A stretch of DNA of 5,747 nucleotides from an uncultured Bacillota bacterium (GTDB lineage: Bacteria; Bacillota; Clostridia; Christensenellales; UBA1242), in the NCBI GenBank assembly GCA_937889705.1, contig CALBYO010000109.1, positions 1-5,747 of the forward strand, in the 5' to 3' direction. The position numbers were made by a program, and so were the translations under genes. A model generated the notes under the pieces. That model was given only the letters and a program-made list of their open reading frames with translations. It did no database searches and was not told where the DNA came from. Of the stretch, positions 1 through 5,477 are shown in pieces (within the stretch, counting starts at the first letter, position 1; each line of letters starts with the position of its first letter).

Positions 1-340
1 CATCATCTTGTGCTGCTGCTTCAATTCTAATTCCACCATCACTAGTTTTAGAAACAAAAGCATTGTTCATATTTTTAGTTGACAAAATGCTTTCAATTCT
101 TTTAAAAGTGTCGTCTAACTTTGAATTATAGTCTTCGTCAGACATTCCTTCTGGCCTAACCGCTGTGTAGTCTGCATAGACGCCACCATCATAGTCTAGA
201 CCTTTATAAATTGCTTGTGCAAAACCCATGTATTTGTAATTTTTCCCTGCAACATCGAATGAAATAAAGGAAAAAATTAAAGCGAGTGCTGTTACTACAC
301 TGACAATACACATGGTTAATATTGCTTTTTTCTTACTCAT
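1..340 (-). CDS. secD: Protein translocase subunit SecD, N-terminal part (cut by window edge)
   Basis: The first 113 codons are present and the 3' end lies outside the window. SecD is a polytopic membrane protein that works with SecF and SecYEG, using the proton gradient to help pull exported proteins across the cytoplasmic membrane. Seen here: a short basic N-terminus (MSKKK), one hydrophobic segment at about residues 6-28, then GLDYDGGVYADYTA at 47-60. This last motif matches the GLDLxGGV signature that follows the first membrane helix in SecD. Residues 101-110 (DGGIRIEAAA) resemble the next SecD strand, usually written as IRVEIPG. The ATG at 340 is chosen because AAGGA lies about eight bases upstream and the hydrophobic segment follows at once. 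It lies 57 nt downstream of ligA on the same strand, with its own candidate promoter. Whether it is SecD alone or a SecDF fusion cannot be seen. The assignment rests on a short motif and the topology. Confidence 0.75.
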   Translation of the reverse strand, partial: MSKKKAILTMCIVSVVTALALIFSFISFDVAGKNYKYMGFAQAIYKGLDYDGGVYADYTAVRPEGMSDEDYNSKLDDTFKRIESILSTKNMNNAFVSKTSDGGIRIEAAAQDD

Positions 341-373
341 GTTCGCTTCCTTTTTTGTAAATTTTACTTTTTA

Positions 374-401
374 AGTATATTAATTTTTTTGTTTATGTCA
401 A
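374..401 (-). promoter_or_regulatory. Candidate sigma-A promoter for secD, overlapping the ligA stop
   Basis: On the minus strand, TTGACA (401-396, perfect -35) and TATACT (379-374, 5/6 -10) are separated by 16 bp. The -35 contains the ligA TGA stop (400-398). The predicted start near 367 gives a leader of roughly 27 nt ending in an AAGGA ribosome binding site before secD. I see no terminator between ligA and secD, so read-through from ligA is also possible. The AT-richness of the gap makes chance -10 matches easy; the perfect -35 is the stronger part. Confidence 0.5.
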
Positions 402-2362
402 ACATTTTTAATCATTTGTTCAAACTCTTGCTCAGAAATGACTTTTATTCCCAGATTTTGGGCTTTTGCAAGTTTACTGCCAGCATTTTCACCAGCCAAA
501 ACAAAGTCTGTATTTTTTGAAACTGACGATGAAACATTTGCCCCAAGATTTATTAAAATATCTCCCGCTTCATTTCGAGTATAATTTTGTAAACTACCAG
601 TTAAAACCACTGTTTTGCCAGTAAAAGCATTATTTTTAACAATTCTATCTTCCTGCTCTTCAACTTGAACGCCGACATTTTTTAATTCGTTTATTTCTGA
701 TAGATTTTTCTCGTCCCTGAAATAGTTGTATACACATTCAGCAACAATATCTCCAATGTCGCGAATTGCCAACAATTCTTCTTTTGAAGCATTTTTTAGA
801 TTTTCAAGATTTTTGAACACTTTTGCTAAGTCGCCAGCAGTTTTTTTACCAACATTGTCAATACCAAGTGCAAAAATAAAATTACTTAACTTAACTTGCT
901 TACTTTTTTCAATCGCGTCTATCAAATTTTGCGCTTTTTTATCTTTAAACCCTTCCAAACTTAACAAATCTTGCAATGTCAACTTATATAAGTCGCTTGG
1001 CTTTCTAACATTCAACTTTTCAAAGAACATTTCTGATGTTTTGTCGCGATAACCTTCAATATTCATGGCATCACGACTTGCGAAGTGCGTTAAAGTGTCT
1101 ATCACTTGTTCTGGACATTCATCGTTTTTGCAAAACAAGTTTGCGCCTATTTCAACAAGTTTTTCTCCGCAACTTGGACAAACTGTTGGAATTTCAATTT
1201 CCTTAGAAGTTGGATACTCCTCTGCCAAACCTAAAATTTCAGGAATGACTTCATTACTACGCCTTAGAAAAACTCTTGAACCGATTTTAACTTGTTTTCT
1301 TTGAATGTCACCTACATTATTTAGCGTTGCGCGTTTAATTGTCGCCCCAGCAAGTTCAACAGGCTCAACAACTCCGATTGGAGTGATTTTTCCAGTTCTA
1401 CCGACCTGCCAAACAACATCTTCCAGCATAGTTGAAATCTCTTGCGCTTCAAATTTGTAGGCAATCGCCCATCTTGGGAATTTCGCTGTGTAGCCCATTT
1501 CTTCGCGATATGCGATTTGGTTTGTTTTGATAACCATTCCGTCCATTAAAATGTCCAACCCAGACTTGATTTTATCAACTTTATTGATAAGTTCTTCAAT
1601 GTTCTTGATATCTTTTTCAATATGGAAAAAGTCCGAAACCTTAAAGCCATTATCTTGCAAAAATTTGATGCTTTCTTCTTGCGTTTTGAAGTTTTTGCCT
1701 TCAATGTAATTAATTGAATACACAATCCAATCCAAATTCCTTGATGCTGTAACCTTTGGATCTAAATTCCTAATTGCACCAGCAACCGCATTCCTTGCAT
1801 TTTTAAGTGGCTCAGCGGCAGTTTTATTGTATTTTTCAAGATTAGACAACGATATTAAACCTTCGCCTTGAACAATTAATTTGCCTTTAAAGTCAATTTC
1901 AAGCGGAACAGACTTAATTGTTTTCACTTGCTCGGTTACATCTTCGCCTACTTTGCCGTTCCCTCTTGTTCCTGCACGTTTAAACAAGCCGTTTTCATAT
2001 TCAACAACAATCGAAAGCCCGTCAAACTTGTATTCAACAGAAAATTCCGCGTCTGGAAAGTCTTTTTTAACACCATTTACAAAGTCTTCAAGTTCTTCAA
2101 AAGAATTACATTTTTCCAAACTGAAAAGTGGCACATCATGATTAAATTTTTTAAAGCCCTTTAATATTTCTCCACCAACACGATTTGATGGCGAATTTGG
2201 ATAAACAACGCCTGTTTCTCGCTCTAATGCTTGGAGTTTATCATATAGCCTGTCGTACTCAACATCGGATATGGTTGGTTTGTCTAAAACATAATAATTT
2301 CGAATATGCACATTGAGTTCTTTAATCAAATCTTGCATTTCTTGTTCTTGCTTTTTATTCAT
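398..2362 (-). CDS. ligA: NAD-dependent DNA ligase LigA
   Basis: LigA (654 aa, normal family length about 650-700) seals nicks in duplex DNA, using NAD+ to form a ligase-AMP intermediate, in replication and repair. Domains in order: Ia NAD-binding, about 1-65 (NYYVLDKPTISDVEYDRL); adenylation domain with the nucleophile K112 in YKFDG (112-115), GTRGNGKVGEDVT (131-143), E167 in QGEG, KNARNAVAGAIRNLD (187-201), DGMVIK (274-279, K279) and FPRWAIAYKF (295-304, K303); OB fold with VGRTGKITP (320-328); a Cys4 zinc finger at C395, C398, C411 and C416; helix-hairpin-helix region about 430-565; BRCT domain about 576-654. The gene is full length and looks active. The ATG at 2362 has no Shine-Dalgarno, unlike every other gene here. 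Met9 (codon 2338-2336) would also leave an intact domain Ia but has no better site. The stop is TGA. Confidence 0.97.
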   Translation of the reverse strand: MNKKQEQEMQDLIKELNVHIRNYYVLDKPTISDVEYDRLYDKLQALERETGVVYPNSPSNRVGGEILKGFKKFNHDVPLFSLEKCNSFEELEDFVNGVKKDFPDAEFSVEYKFDGLSIVVEYENGLFKRAGTRGNGKVGEDVTEQVKTIKSVPLEIDFKGKLIVQGEGLISLSNLEKYNKTAAEPLKNARNAVAGAIRNLDPKVTASRNLDWIVYSINYIEGKNFKTQEESIKFLQDNGFKVSDFFHIEKDIKNIEELINKVDKIKSGLDILMDGMVIKTNQIAYREEMGYTAKFPRWAIAYKFEAQEISTMLEDVVWQVGRTGKITPIGVVEPVELAGATIKRATLNNVGDIQRKQVKIGSRVFLRRSNEVIPEILGLAEEYPTSKEIEIPTVCPSCGEKLVEIGANLFCKNDECPEQVIDTLTHFASRDAMNIEGYRDKTSEMFFEKLNVRKPSDLYKLTLQDLLSLEGFKDKKAQNLIDAIEKSKQVKLSNFIFALGIDNVGKKTAGDLAKVFKNLENLKNASKEELLAIRDIGDIVAECVYNYFRDEKNLSEINELKNVGVQVEEQEDRIVKNNAFTGKTVVLTGSLQNYTRNEAGDILINLGANVSSSVSKNTDFVLAGENAGSKLAKAQNLGIKVISEQEFEQMIKNV

Positions 2363-2369
2363 GTTTAAT

Positions 2370-2398
2370 ATTATAAACTTTAAATTTAAAATTCAAAA
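2370..2398 (-). promoter_or_regulatory. Candidate proximal ligA promoter, possibly leaderless
   Basis: A perfect -10 hexamer TATAAT occupies 2375-2370 on the minus strand, only 7 bases before the ligA ATG (2362-2360). Candidate -35 elements are weak: TTTTGA (2398-2393) at 17 bp spacing, or TTGAAT (2396-2391) at 15 bp. If used, transcription would begin at or within a base or two of the ATG, giving a leaderless mRNA, which would fit the lack of a Shine-Dalgarno. The surrounding sequence is almost pure A/T, so a chance TATAAT is a real alternative. Confidence 0.4.
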
Positions 2399-2430
2399 GC
2401 ATTTTGATTAAATTTGTAATTTAAAATTAT

Positions 2431-2482
2431 TGCATAGTACTATGCAAACATATAATTTGAGTGCTATGCATAGTACTATGCA
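2431..2482. repeat. Two direct copies of a 16-bp perfect palindrome upstream of ligA
   Basis: TGCATAGTACTATGCA occurs at 2431-2446 and again at 2467-2482, start to start 36 bp. Each copy is its own reverse complement and is followed by AAA or AAAT, so the shared unit is at least 18 bp. The 7-mer TGCATAG or its complement CTATGCA occurs five times between 2431 and 2482, including an extra CTATGCA at 2464-2470 that overlaps the second copy. A decayed relative (CTATACTATACAA) follows at 2488-2500, and TTATGCATAA lies at 2530-2539. The block sits between the rpmE terminator and ligA. It could be a twin operator for a dimeric regulator, RNA hairpins in a ligA leader, or a dispersed intergenic repeat. 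I do not recognise it as a known operator; it is not a LexA-type GAAC/GTTC box. Confidence 0.85.
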
Positions 2483-2491
2483 AATCGCTAT

Positions 2492-2519
2492 ACTATACAA
2501 TAATAGGCTTGAATAACAA
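2492..2519 (-). promoter_or_regulatory. Candidate distal ligA promoter next to the palindromes
   Basis: On the minus strand TTGTTA (2519-2514, 4/6 -35) and TATAGT (2497-2492, 5/6 -10) are spaced 16 bp. Predicted initiation near 2485 falls immediately before the second palindrome copy, so a protein bound there would block it, or both palindromes would be in a leader of about 120 nt. No strong ribosome binding site follows before the ligA ATG. Supported by hexamer matches and position only. Confidence 0.35.
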
Positions 2520-2537
2520 TTTGATGGTATTATGCAT

Positions 2538-2572
2538 AAAAAAAAGCACTTTAAATTTATAAAGTGCTTTTT
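2538..2572 (-). terminator. Intrinsic terminator after rpmE
   Basis: The minus-strand RNA forms a perfect 13-bp stem (arms 2572-2560 and 2553-2541, core AAAGCACTTTA/TAAAGTGCTTT) with a 6-nt loop. The 3' arm runs into eight consecutive U residues (2545-2538). It begins 10 nt after the rpmE stop. It ends the rpsO-pnp-rpmE unit and separates it from ligA. The plus strand ends in five T residues, so weak two-way function is possible, although no plus-strand gene reads into it. Confidence 0.92.
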
Positions 2573-2582
2573 GTGATTATAA

Positions 2583-2786
2583 CTATCTGTTGAATTTTTT
2601 ATTAAATTTCTCAACTCTACCACTTGTATCAACAATTTTTTGTTTACCAGTGAAGAATGGGTGGCATTTGTTACAAATATCAATTTTGATAACATCGCCT
2701 TCTGCTGTTGAGCCTGTTTTGAAAGTGTTTCCGCAAGCGCAAACAACATCAACTTCATGATAGTTTGGGTGTCCGTTTTCTTTCAT
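2583..2786 (-). CDS. rpmE: Large ribosomal subunit protein bL31 (zinc-binding type)
   Basis: This 67-aa protein has the normal length for bL31, a small protein of the 50S subunit that forms a bridge to the 30S head. Seen: the MKxNxHPxY start, CAC at 16-18 (C16, C18), CNKC at 38-41 (C38, C41), then HPFFTGKQKIVDTSGRVEKFNKKF, all signatures of the family. The four cysteines mark the C+ (zinc-containing) type rather than the zinc-free paralogue that many bacteria use under zinc limitation. The ATG at 2786 is preceded by GTGAGG about six bases upstream. It lies 26 nt after pnp with no terminator between, so it is probably the last gene of that transcript. Placement behind pnp is less usual than placement near rho or prfA. 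Confidence 0.97.
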   Translation of the reverse strand: MKENGHPNYHEVDVVCACGNTFKTGSTAEGDVIKIDICNKCHPFFTGKQKIVDTSGRVEKFNKKFNR

Positions 2787-2812
2787 ATTTACCTCACTAA
2801 AATTTTTATTTT

Positions 2813-4906
2813 TTAAGCTTTGCTAACAAGTTTAAAGTCTACTCTGCCCTTATCGTCTATTTTAAGAACTTCAACTTCAACTTCGTCGCCAACTTTAACA
2901 ACATCTTCAACTTTTTCAACTCTCTTATTTGAAAGTTTTGAAATATGAATCATGCCGTCTTTTCCAGGTGCGATTTCAACAAATGCTCCGAAATTCATAA
3001 TTTTAACAACTTTTCCTGAATATATTTTTCCAACTTCTAAGTCTTCTGCAATATTCAAAATAATTTGTTTTGCTTTTTCAGCCATTTCTGAATCTGGTGT
3101 TGCAATATATACAAGACCTTCGTCTGTAATATCAATCTTAACGCCTGTTTCTTCAATAATTTTGTTAATCATCTTGCCGCCTGAGCCGATAACATCTTTA
3201 ATCTTATCAGGGTTAATGCTAAATGATATAATTTTTGGTGCATATTTTGAAAGTTCTGCTCTTGGTTTATCAATAACTGCAAGCATTTTATCCATAATAT
3301 ACATTCTGCCCGCTCTTGCTTGTTCAAGTGCTGTTGTTAAGATATTTTCATCAATTCCTTTGATTTTAATATCCATTTGAATTGCTGTAATACCTTTTGC
3401 TGTTCCTGTAACTTTAAAGTCCATATCTCCCAAGAAATCTTCAAGTCCTTGAATATCTGAAAGAACTGCAACTTTATGAGTTTGGTCATCTTTAATAAGT
3501 CCCATCGCGATACCAGCAACTGGTGCTTTAATTGGAACGCCAGCGTCCATAAGCGCAAGTGTTGAACCACAAGTACTTGCCATTGATGATGAACCGTTTG
3601 AAGATAAAACTTCACTTACAAGCCTAATTGCATAAGGGAATTCTTCTTCTGATGGAATAACTGGTTCCAATGCTCTTTCTGCAAGTGCACCATGACCAAT
3701 TTCTCTTCTTCCTGGGCTCTTTAAAGGCTTTGCTTCGCCAGTTGCATATCCTGGCATATTGTAATGATGCATATATCTCTTGCATTCTTCATCGTCTAAG
3801 CCTTCAAGTTTTTGCATATCTGAAATTGTTCCAAGTGTCAATGTTGTTAAAACTTGTGTTTGTCCACGAGTGAAAACACCTGTTCCATGAACTCTTGGAA
3901 GAACGCCAGTTTCACACCAAATAGGTCTGATTTCTGTCAATTTTCTGCCGTCTGGTCTTACACCATCATTCAAGATTTTAGAACGAACTGTTTCCTTTGT
4001 TATTTTGTAAATAACATCGTCAATCATTTTTGTTTGTTCTGGATATATTTCTGCAAAATGTTCGTGAATTTCTTCGTTTGCTTTGTCTTGATTTGCTTGA
4101 CGAACTTGTCTATCAAACTCGTCTAATGCTTTAACAATCAAAGGTGTTGCAAATTCTCTAACATCTGCATCAACTTGTGGGTCTACCACATTGTAAGCGA
4201 TTTTGTCGTTTACTGGTTTACCAATTTGTTCTTTTACTTTCTTTTGGAAAGCAACGATTTTCTTAATTTCTTCGTGACCAAACATAATAGCGTCAAGCAT
4301 TTGTTTTTCTGTCACTTCTTTTGCACCTGCTTCAACCATCAAAACTGCTTCATCAGTTCCTGAAAGCATAAGGTGCATCAAACTCTTTTCTCTTTGTTCT
4401 TGATTTGGGTTGATGATGTATTGGCCATCAACAAGTCCAACGCAAACTGAACCAGTTGGTCCCATAAATGGAATGTCTGATATTGAAAGAGCAAATGAAG
4501 AACCAAGCATTGCCAAAACTTCTGGCATAACATCTGGTTCAACAGATAATGCTGTTGCAATAACTGTTACATCGTTGAAAAAGCCTTTTGGGAAAAGTGG
4601 ACGAAGTGGTCTATCAATCAATCTTGATGTCAAAATAGCCTTATCGCTTGCCCTGCCTTCACGCTTTTTAAATCCGCCTGGGATTTTACCAACTGAATAC
4701 ATTTTTTCTTCAAAATCTACGCTGAGTGGGAAGAAATCAATGCCAGGTCTTGGTTGTTCGCTCATGTTAACATTAACCAAAACTGCTGTTTCGCCGCATC
4801 TAACAAGGCATGAGCCGCTAGATTGTTCACAAAACTTGCCAGTTTCAAATGTAACTTTTCTGCCACCAATCTCAATTTCAAAGATTTGAGCATCTTTATT
4901 ACTCAT
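2813..4906 (-). CDS. pnp: Polyribonucleotide nucleotidyltransferase (PNPase)
   Basis: A 697-aa, full-length, trimeric 3'-to-5' exoribonuclease that degrades RNA with phosphate to nucleoside diphosphates and can run in reverse to add tails. Domains: first RNase PH-like core about 1-230, helical linker about 235-310, second RNase PH-like core about 315-550, KH about 555-615, S1 about 622-694. Motifs seen: GRREIGHGALAERALEPVIP (399-418), SSNGSSSMAS (436-445), and LEDFLGDMDFKVTGT (488-502), whose D490 and D496 match the metal-binding aspartates of the E. coli enzyme. The KH loop is IGSGGK (573-578), and the S1 motif is GKVVKIMNFGAFVEI (631-645). The ATG at 4906 has AAAGGAG six bases upstream. It follows rpsO by 94 nt, the order known from E. 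coli and many other bacteria, and is followed by rpmE. I see no clear promoter of its own. The S1 and KH domains allow binding to its own leader, as in E. coli autocontrol; this is inferred only. Confidence 0.98.
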   Translation of the reverse strand: MSNKDAQIFEIEIGGRKVTFETGKFCEQSSGSCLVRCGETAVLVNVNMSEQPRPGIDFFPLSVDFEEKMYSVGKIPGGFKKREGRASDKAILTSRLIDRPLRPLFPKGFFNDVTVIATALSVEPDVMPEVLAMLGSSFALSISDIPFMGPTGSVCVGLVDGQYIINPNQEQREKSLMHLMLSGTDEAVLMVEAGAKEVTEKQMLDAIMFGHEEIKKIVAFQKKVKEQIGKPVNDKIAYNVVDPQVDADVREFATPLIVKALDEFDRQVRQANQDKANEEIHEHFAEIYPEQTKMIDDVIYKITKETVRSKILNDGVRPDGRKLTEIRPIWCETGVLPRVHGTGVFTRGQTQVLTTLTLGTISDMQKLEGLDDEECKRYMHHYNMPGYATGEAKPLKSPGRREIGHGALAERALEPVIPSEEEFPYAIRLVSEVLSSNGSSSMASTCGSTLALMDAGVPIKAPVAGIAMGLIKDDQTHKVAVLSDIQGLEDFLGDMDFKVTGTAKGITAIQMDIKIKGIDENILTTALEQARAGRMYIMDKMLAVIDKPRAELSKYAPKIISFSINPDKIKDVIGSGGKMINKIIEETGVKIDITDEGLVYIATPDSEMAEKAKQIILNIAEDLEVGKIYSGKVVKIMNFGAFVEIAPGKDGMIHISKLSNKRVEKVEDVVKVGDEVEVEVLKIDDKGRVDFKLVSKA

Positions 4907-4927
4907 ATAAACTCCTTTATAAATTTA

Positions 4928-4975
4928 CGCAAAAATGCGCCTGTTTACCTCTAAAAATGTTGCCCTTAATTGGGC
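4928..4975 (-). promoter_or_regulatory. pnp leader with two short hairpins
   Basis: Between the rpsO terminator and the pnp ribosome binding site, the minus-strand RNA has two small inverted repeats: GCCC...GGGC with a 6-nt A/U loop (4975-4962), and CGCA-UUUU-UGCG (4939-4928), the latter ending 13 nt before AAAGGAG. An AGAGG between them (4953-4949) has no start codon at a usable distance. The first hairpin is followed by AACAUUUUU, a poor terminator at best. The stems are only 4 bp, so a function as leader structure or processing site is tentative. Confidence 0.3.
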
Positions 4976-4987
4976 TTTAAAAAACAC

Positions 4988-5015
4988 AAAAAACTCGAAA
5001 TTATCTAATTCCGAG
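4988..5015 (-). terminator. rpsO terminator overlapping the end of its coding region
   Basis: In the minus-strand RNA, CUCGGAAUUA (5015-5006) pairs with UAAUUUCGAG (5003-4994) across GA, with one G-U pair (about 9 usable pairs and a 4-nt loop), followed at once by UUUUUU (4993-4988) and then GUGUUUU. The 5' arm is made of the codons for the last residues (L-G-I, and R in the loop), and the TAA stop (5003-5001) starts the 3' arm. A ribosome finishing rpsO would cover the hairpin, so termination and read-through into pnp may depend on translation. Confidence 0.8.
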
Positions 5016-5261
5016 AGATTTTTTAAGTTCACGATATGCGTTGATATCTTTGCTTTCTAAATACTTCAAAAGACCTTTTCTTTGTCCAACTAATTGTAAA
5101 AGACCGCGTCTTGAATGATTATCTTTGTGGTTTTCTTTTAAGTGTTCTGTTAAGTGGTTAATTCTGTGTGTCAACAAAGCAATTTGAACTTGTGTTGAGC
5201 CAGTGTCAGCATCACTCAAACGATATTTAGCGATAATCTCTTGTTTAGTTTTTTTATCCAT
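5001..5261 (-). CDS. rpsO: Small ribosomal subunit protein uS15
   Basis: An 86-aa protein (family about 88-89) that binds 16S rRNA early in assembly of the 30S platform. Seen: DTGSTQVQIALLTHRINHLTEHL (19-41), NHSRRGLLQLVGQRKGLLKYL (48-68) and the C-terminal LGIR. H40, D47 and S50 line up with the rRNA-contacting H41, D48 and S51 of E. coli uS15. The difference in length is at the variable N-terminus. The ATG at 5261 has a near-perfect AGGAGGT ribosome binding site six bases upstream. It has its own promoter and a structured leader, ends inside a terminator hairpin, and is followed by pnp. Confidence 0.98.
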   Translation of the reverse strand: MDKKTKQEIIAKYRLSDADTGSTQVQIALLTHRINHLTEHLKENHKDNHSRRGLLQLVGQRKGLLKYLESKDINAYRELKKSLGIR

Positions 5262-5340
5262 TTTCTACCTCCTATAAAAATACGCTCCAAACAAAGCAAG
5301 CCGTCAGAGGTAATAACTCGGCAAACCTTGCATGAAGTAC
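5262..5340 (-). promoter_or_regulatory. rpsO 5' leader, probable S15 autoregulatory element
   Basis: The predicted leader of about 79 nt holds a bulged hairpin: GCAA (5331-5328) pairs with UUGC (5299-5296), a 5-nt bulge GGUUU follows, GCCG (5322-5319) pairs with CGGC (5303-5300), and the 15-nt loop spans 5318-5304. The loop carries UACCUC (5312-5307), exactly complementary to GAGGUA (5271-5266) in the rpsO ribosome binding site, with a possible G-U pair at each end. A pseudoknot hiding the ribosome binding site is therefore possible. uS15 is known to repress its own mRNA through leader RNA structures that differ among E. coli, Geobacillus and other lineages. No U-run follows the hairpin, so it is not a terminator. 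Structure read by eye; binding is inferred. Confidence 0.6.
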
Positions 5341-5346
5341 ATTCGT

Positions 5347-5375
5347 ATAATATCATATAAAGAACTATTTGTAAA
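5347..5375 (-). promoter_or_regulatory. rpsO promoter with extended -10
   Basis: The minus strand shows TTTACA (5375-5370, 5/6 -35), a 17-bp spacer, and TATTAT (5352-5347, 5/6 -10) preceded by TGA (5355-5353), which gives an extended TGn -10. Predicted initiation is near 5340. Strength and position suit a ribosomal protein gene. It probably drives rpsO and, by read-through, pnp and rpmE. Confidence 0.85.
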
Positions 5376-5418
5376 GTGTTTTAATCAAAATATTTCTGGC
5401 TAAATTGACAAATTGGTA

Positions 5419-5447
5419 TTGACATTTCGACAAAAATAGAATATTAT
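5419..5447 (+). promoter_or_regulatory. Near-consensus promoter for the divergent gene at 5478
   Basis: TTGACA (5419-5424, perfect), 17-bp spacer, TATTAT (5442-5447, 5/6). Predicted initiation near 5454 gives a leader of about 24 nt containing the GAGGTG ribosome binding site (5468-5473). A second ATTGACA (5404-5410) lies 14 bp upstream of the first but has no -10 at a usable distance. The promoter is back to back with that of rpsO; their -35 boxes are 43 bp apart. Confidence 0.8.
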
Positions 5448-5477
5448 GAAATTGATACAAAAGTATTGAGGTGTTTT

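Noticed and set aside
365..377. Short inverted repeat TACTT-TTT-AAGTA between ligA and secD as a terminator
   Set aside because: A 5-bp all-A/T-rich stem without a following U-run on the minus strand is too weak, and it overlaps the better-supported secD promoter.
1834..1878. LigA residues 162-170 read LIVQGEGLI rather than the more familiar EVRGEV, suggesting a damaged active site
   Set aside because: The catalytic glutamate (E167) and every other key residue are intact, and as far as I recall this variant is common in clostridial LigA; it looks like subfamily variation, not a lesion.
726..2164. Several plus-strand open frames of 60-108 codons across ligA
   Set aside because: All are antisense to a full-length, motif-complete ligA and lack initiation signals.
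2431..2500. Repeats upstream of ligA as a CRISPR array
   Set aside because: There are only two exact copies, the repeat is a full palindrome of 16 bp with a 20-bp A/T-rich gap, and there is no third regular unit and no cas gene nearby.
2408..2758. A minus-strand open frame of 116 codons overlapping rpmE
   Set aside because: It runs in a different frame through rpmE, the terminator and the palindromes. Its predicted C-terminal part is repetitive low-complexity sequence produced by the palindromes, and it has no ribosome binding site.
2952..3380. A plus-strand open frame of 142 codons
   Set aside because: Antisense shadow of the PNPase KH/S1 and second core region; its hydrophobic look comes from complementing the codons of pnp.
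4410..4889. A plus-strand open frame of 159 codons
   Set aside because: It lies entirely antisense to the conserved first domain of PNPase, has no ribosome binding site or recognisable motif, and the pnp reading is certain.
5296..5331. rpsO leader hairpin as an intrinsic terminator or attenuator
   Set aside because: No run of U follows the stem on the transcribed strand; the loop-to-ribosome-binding-site complementarity fits translational control better.
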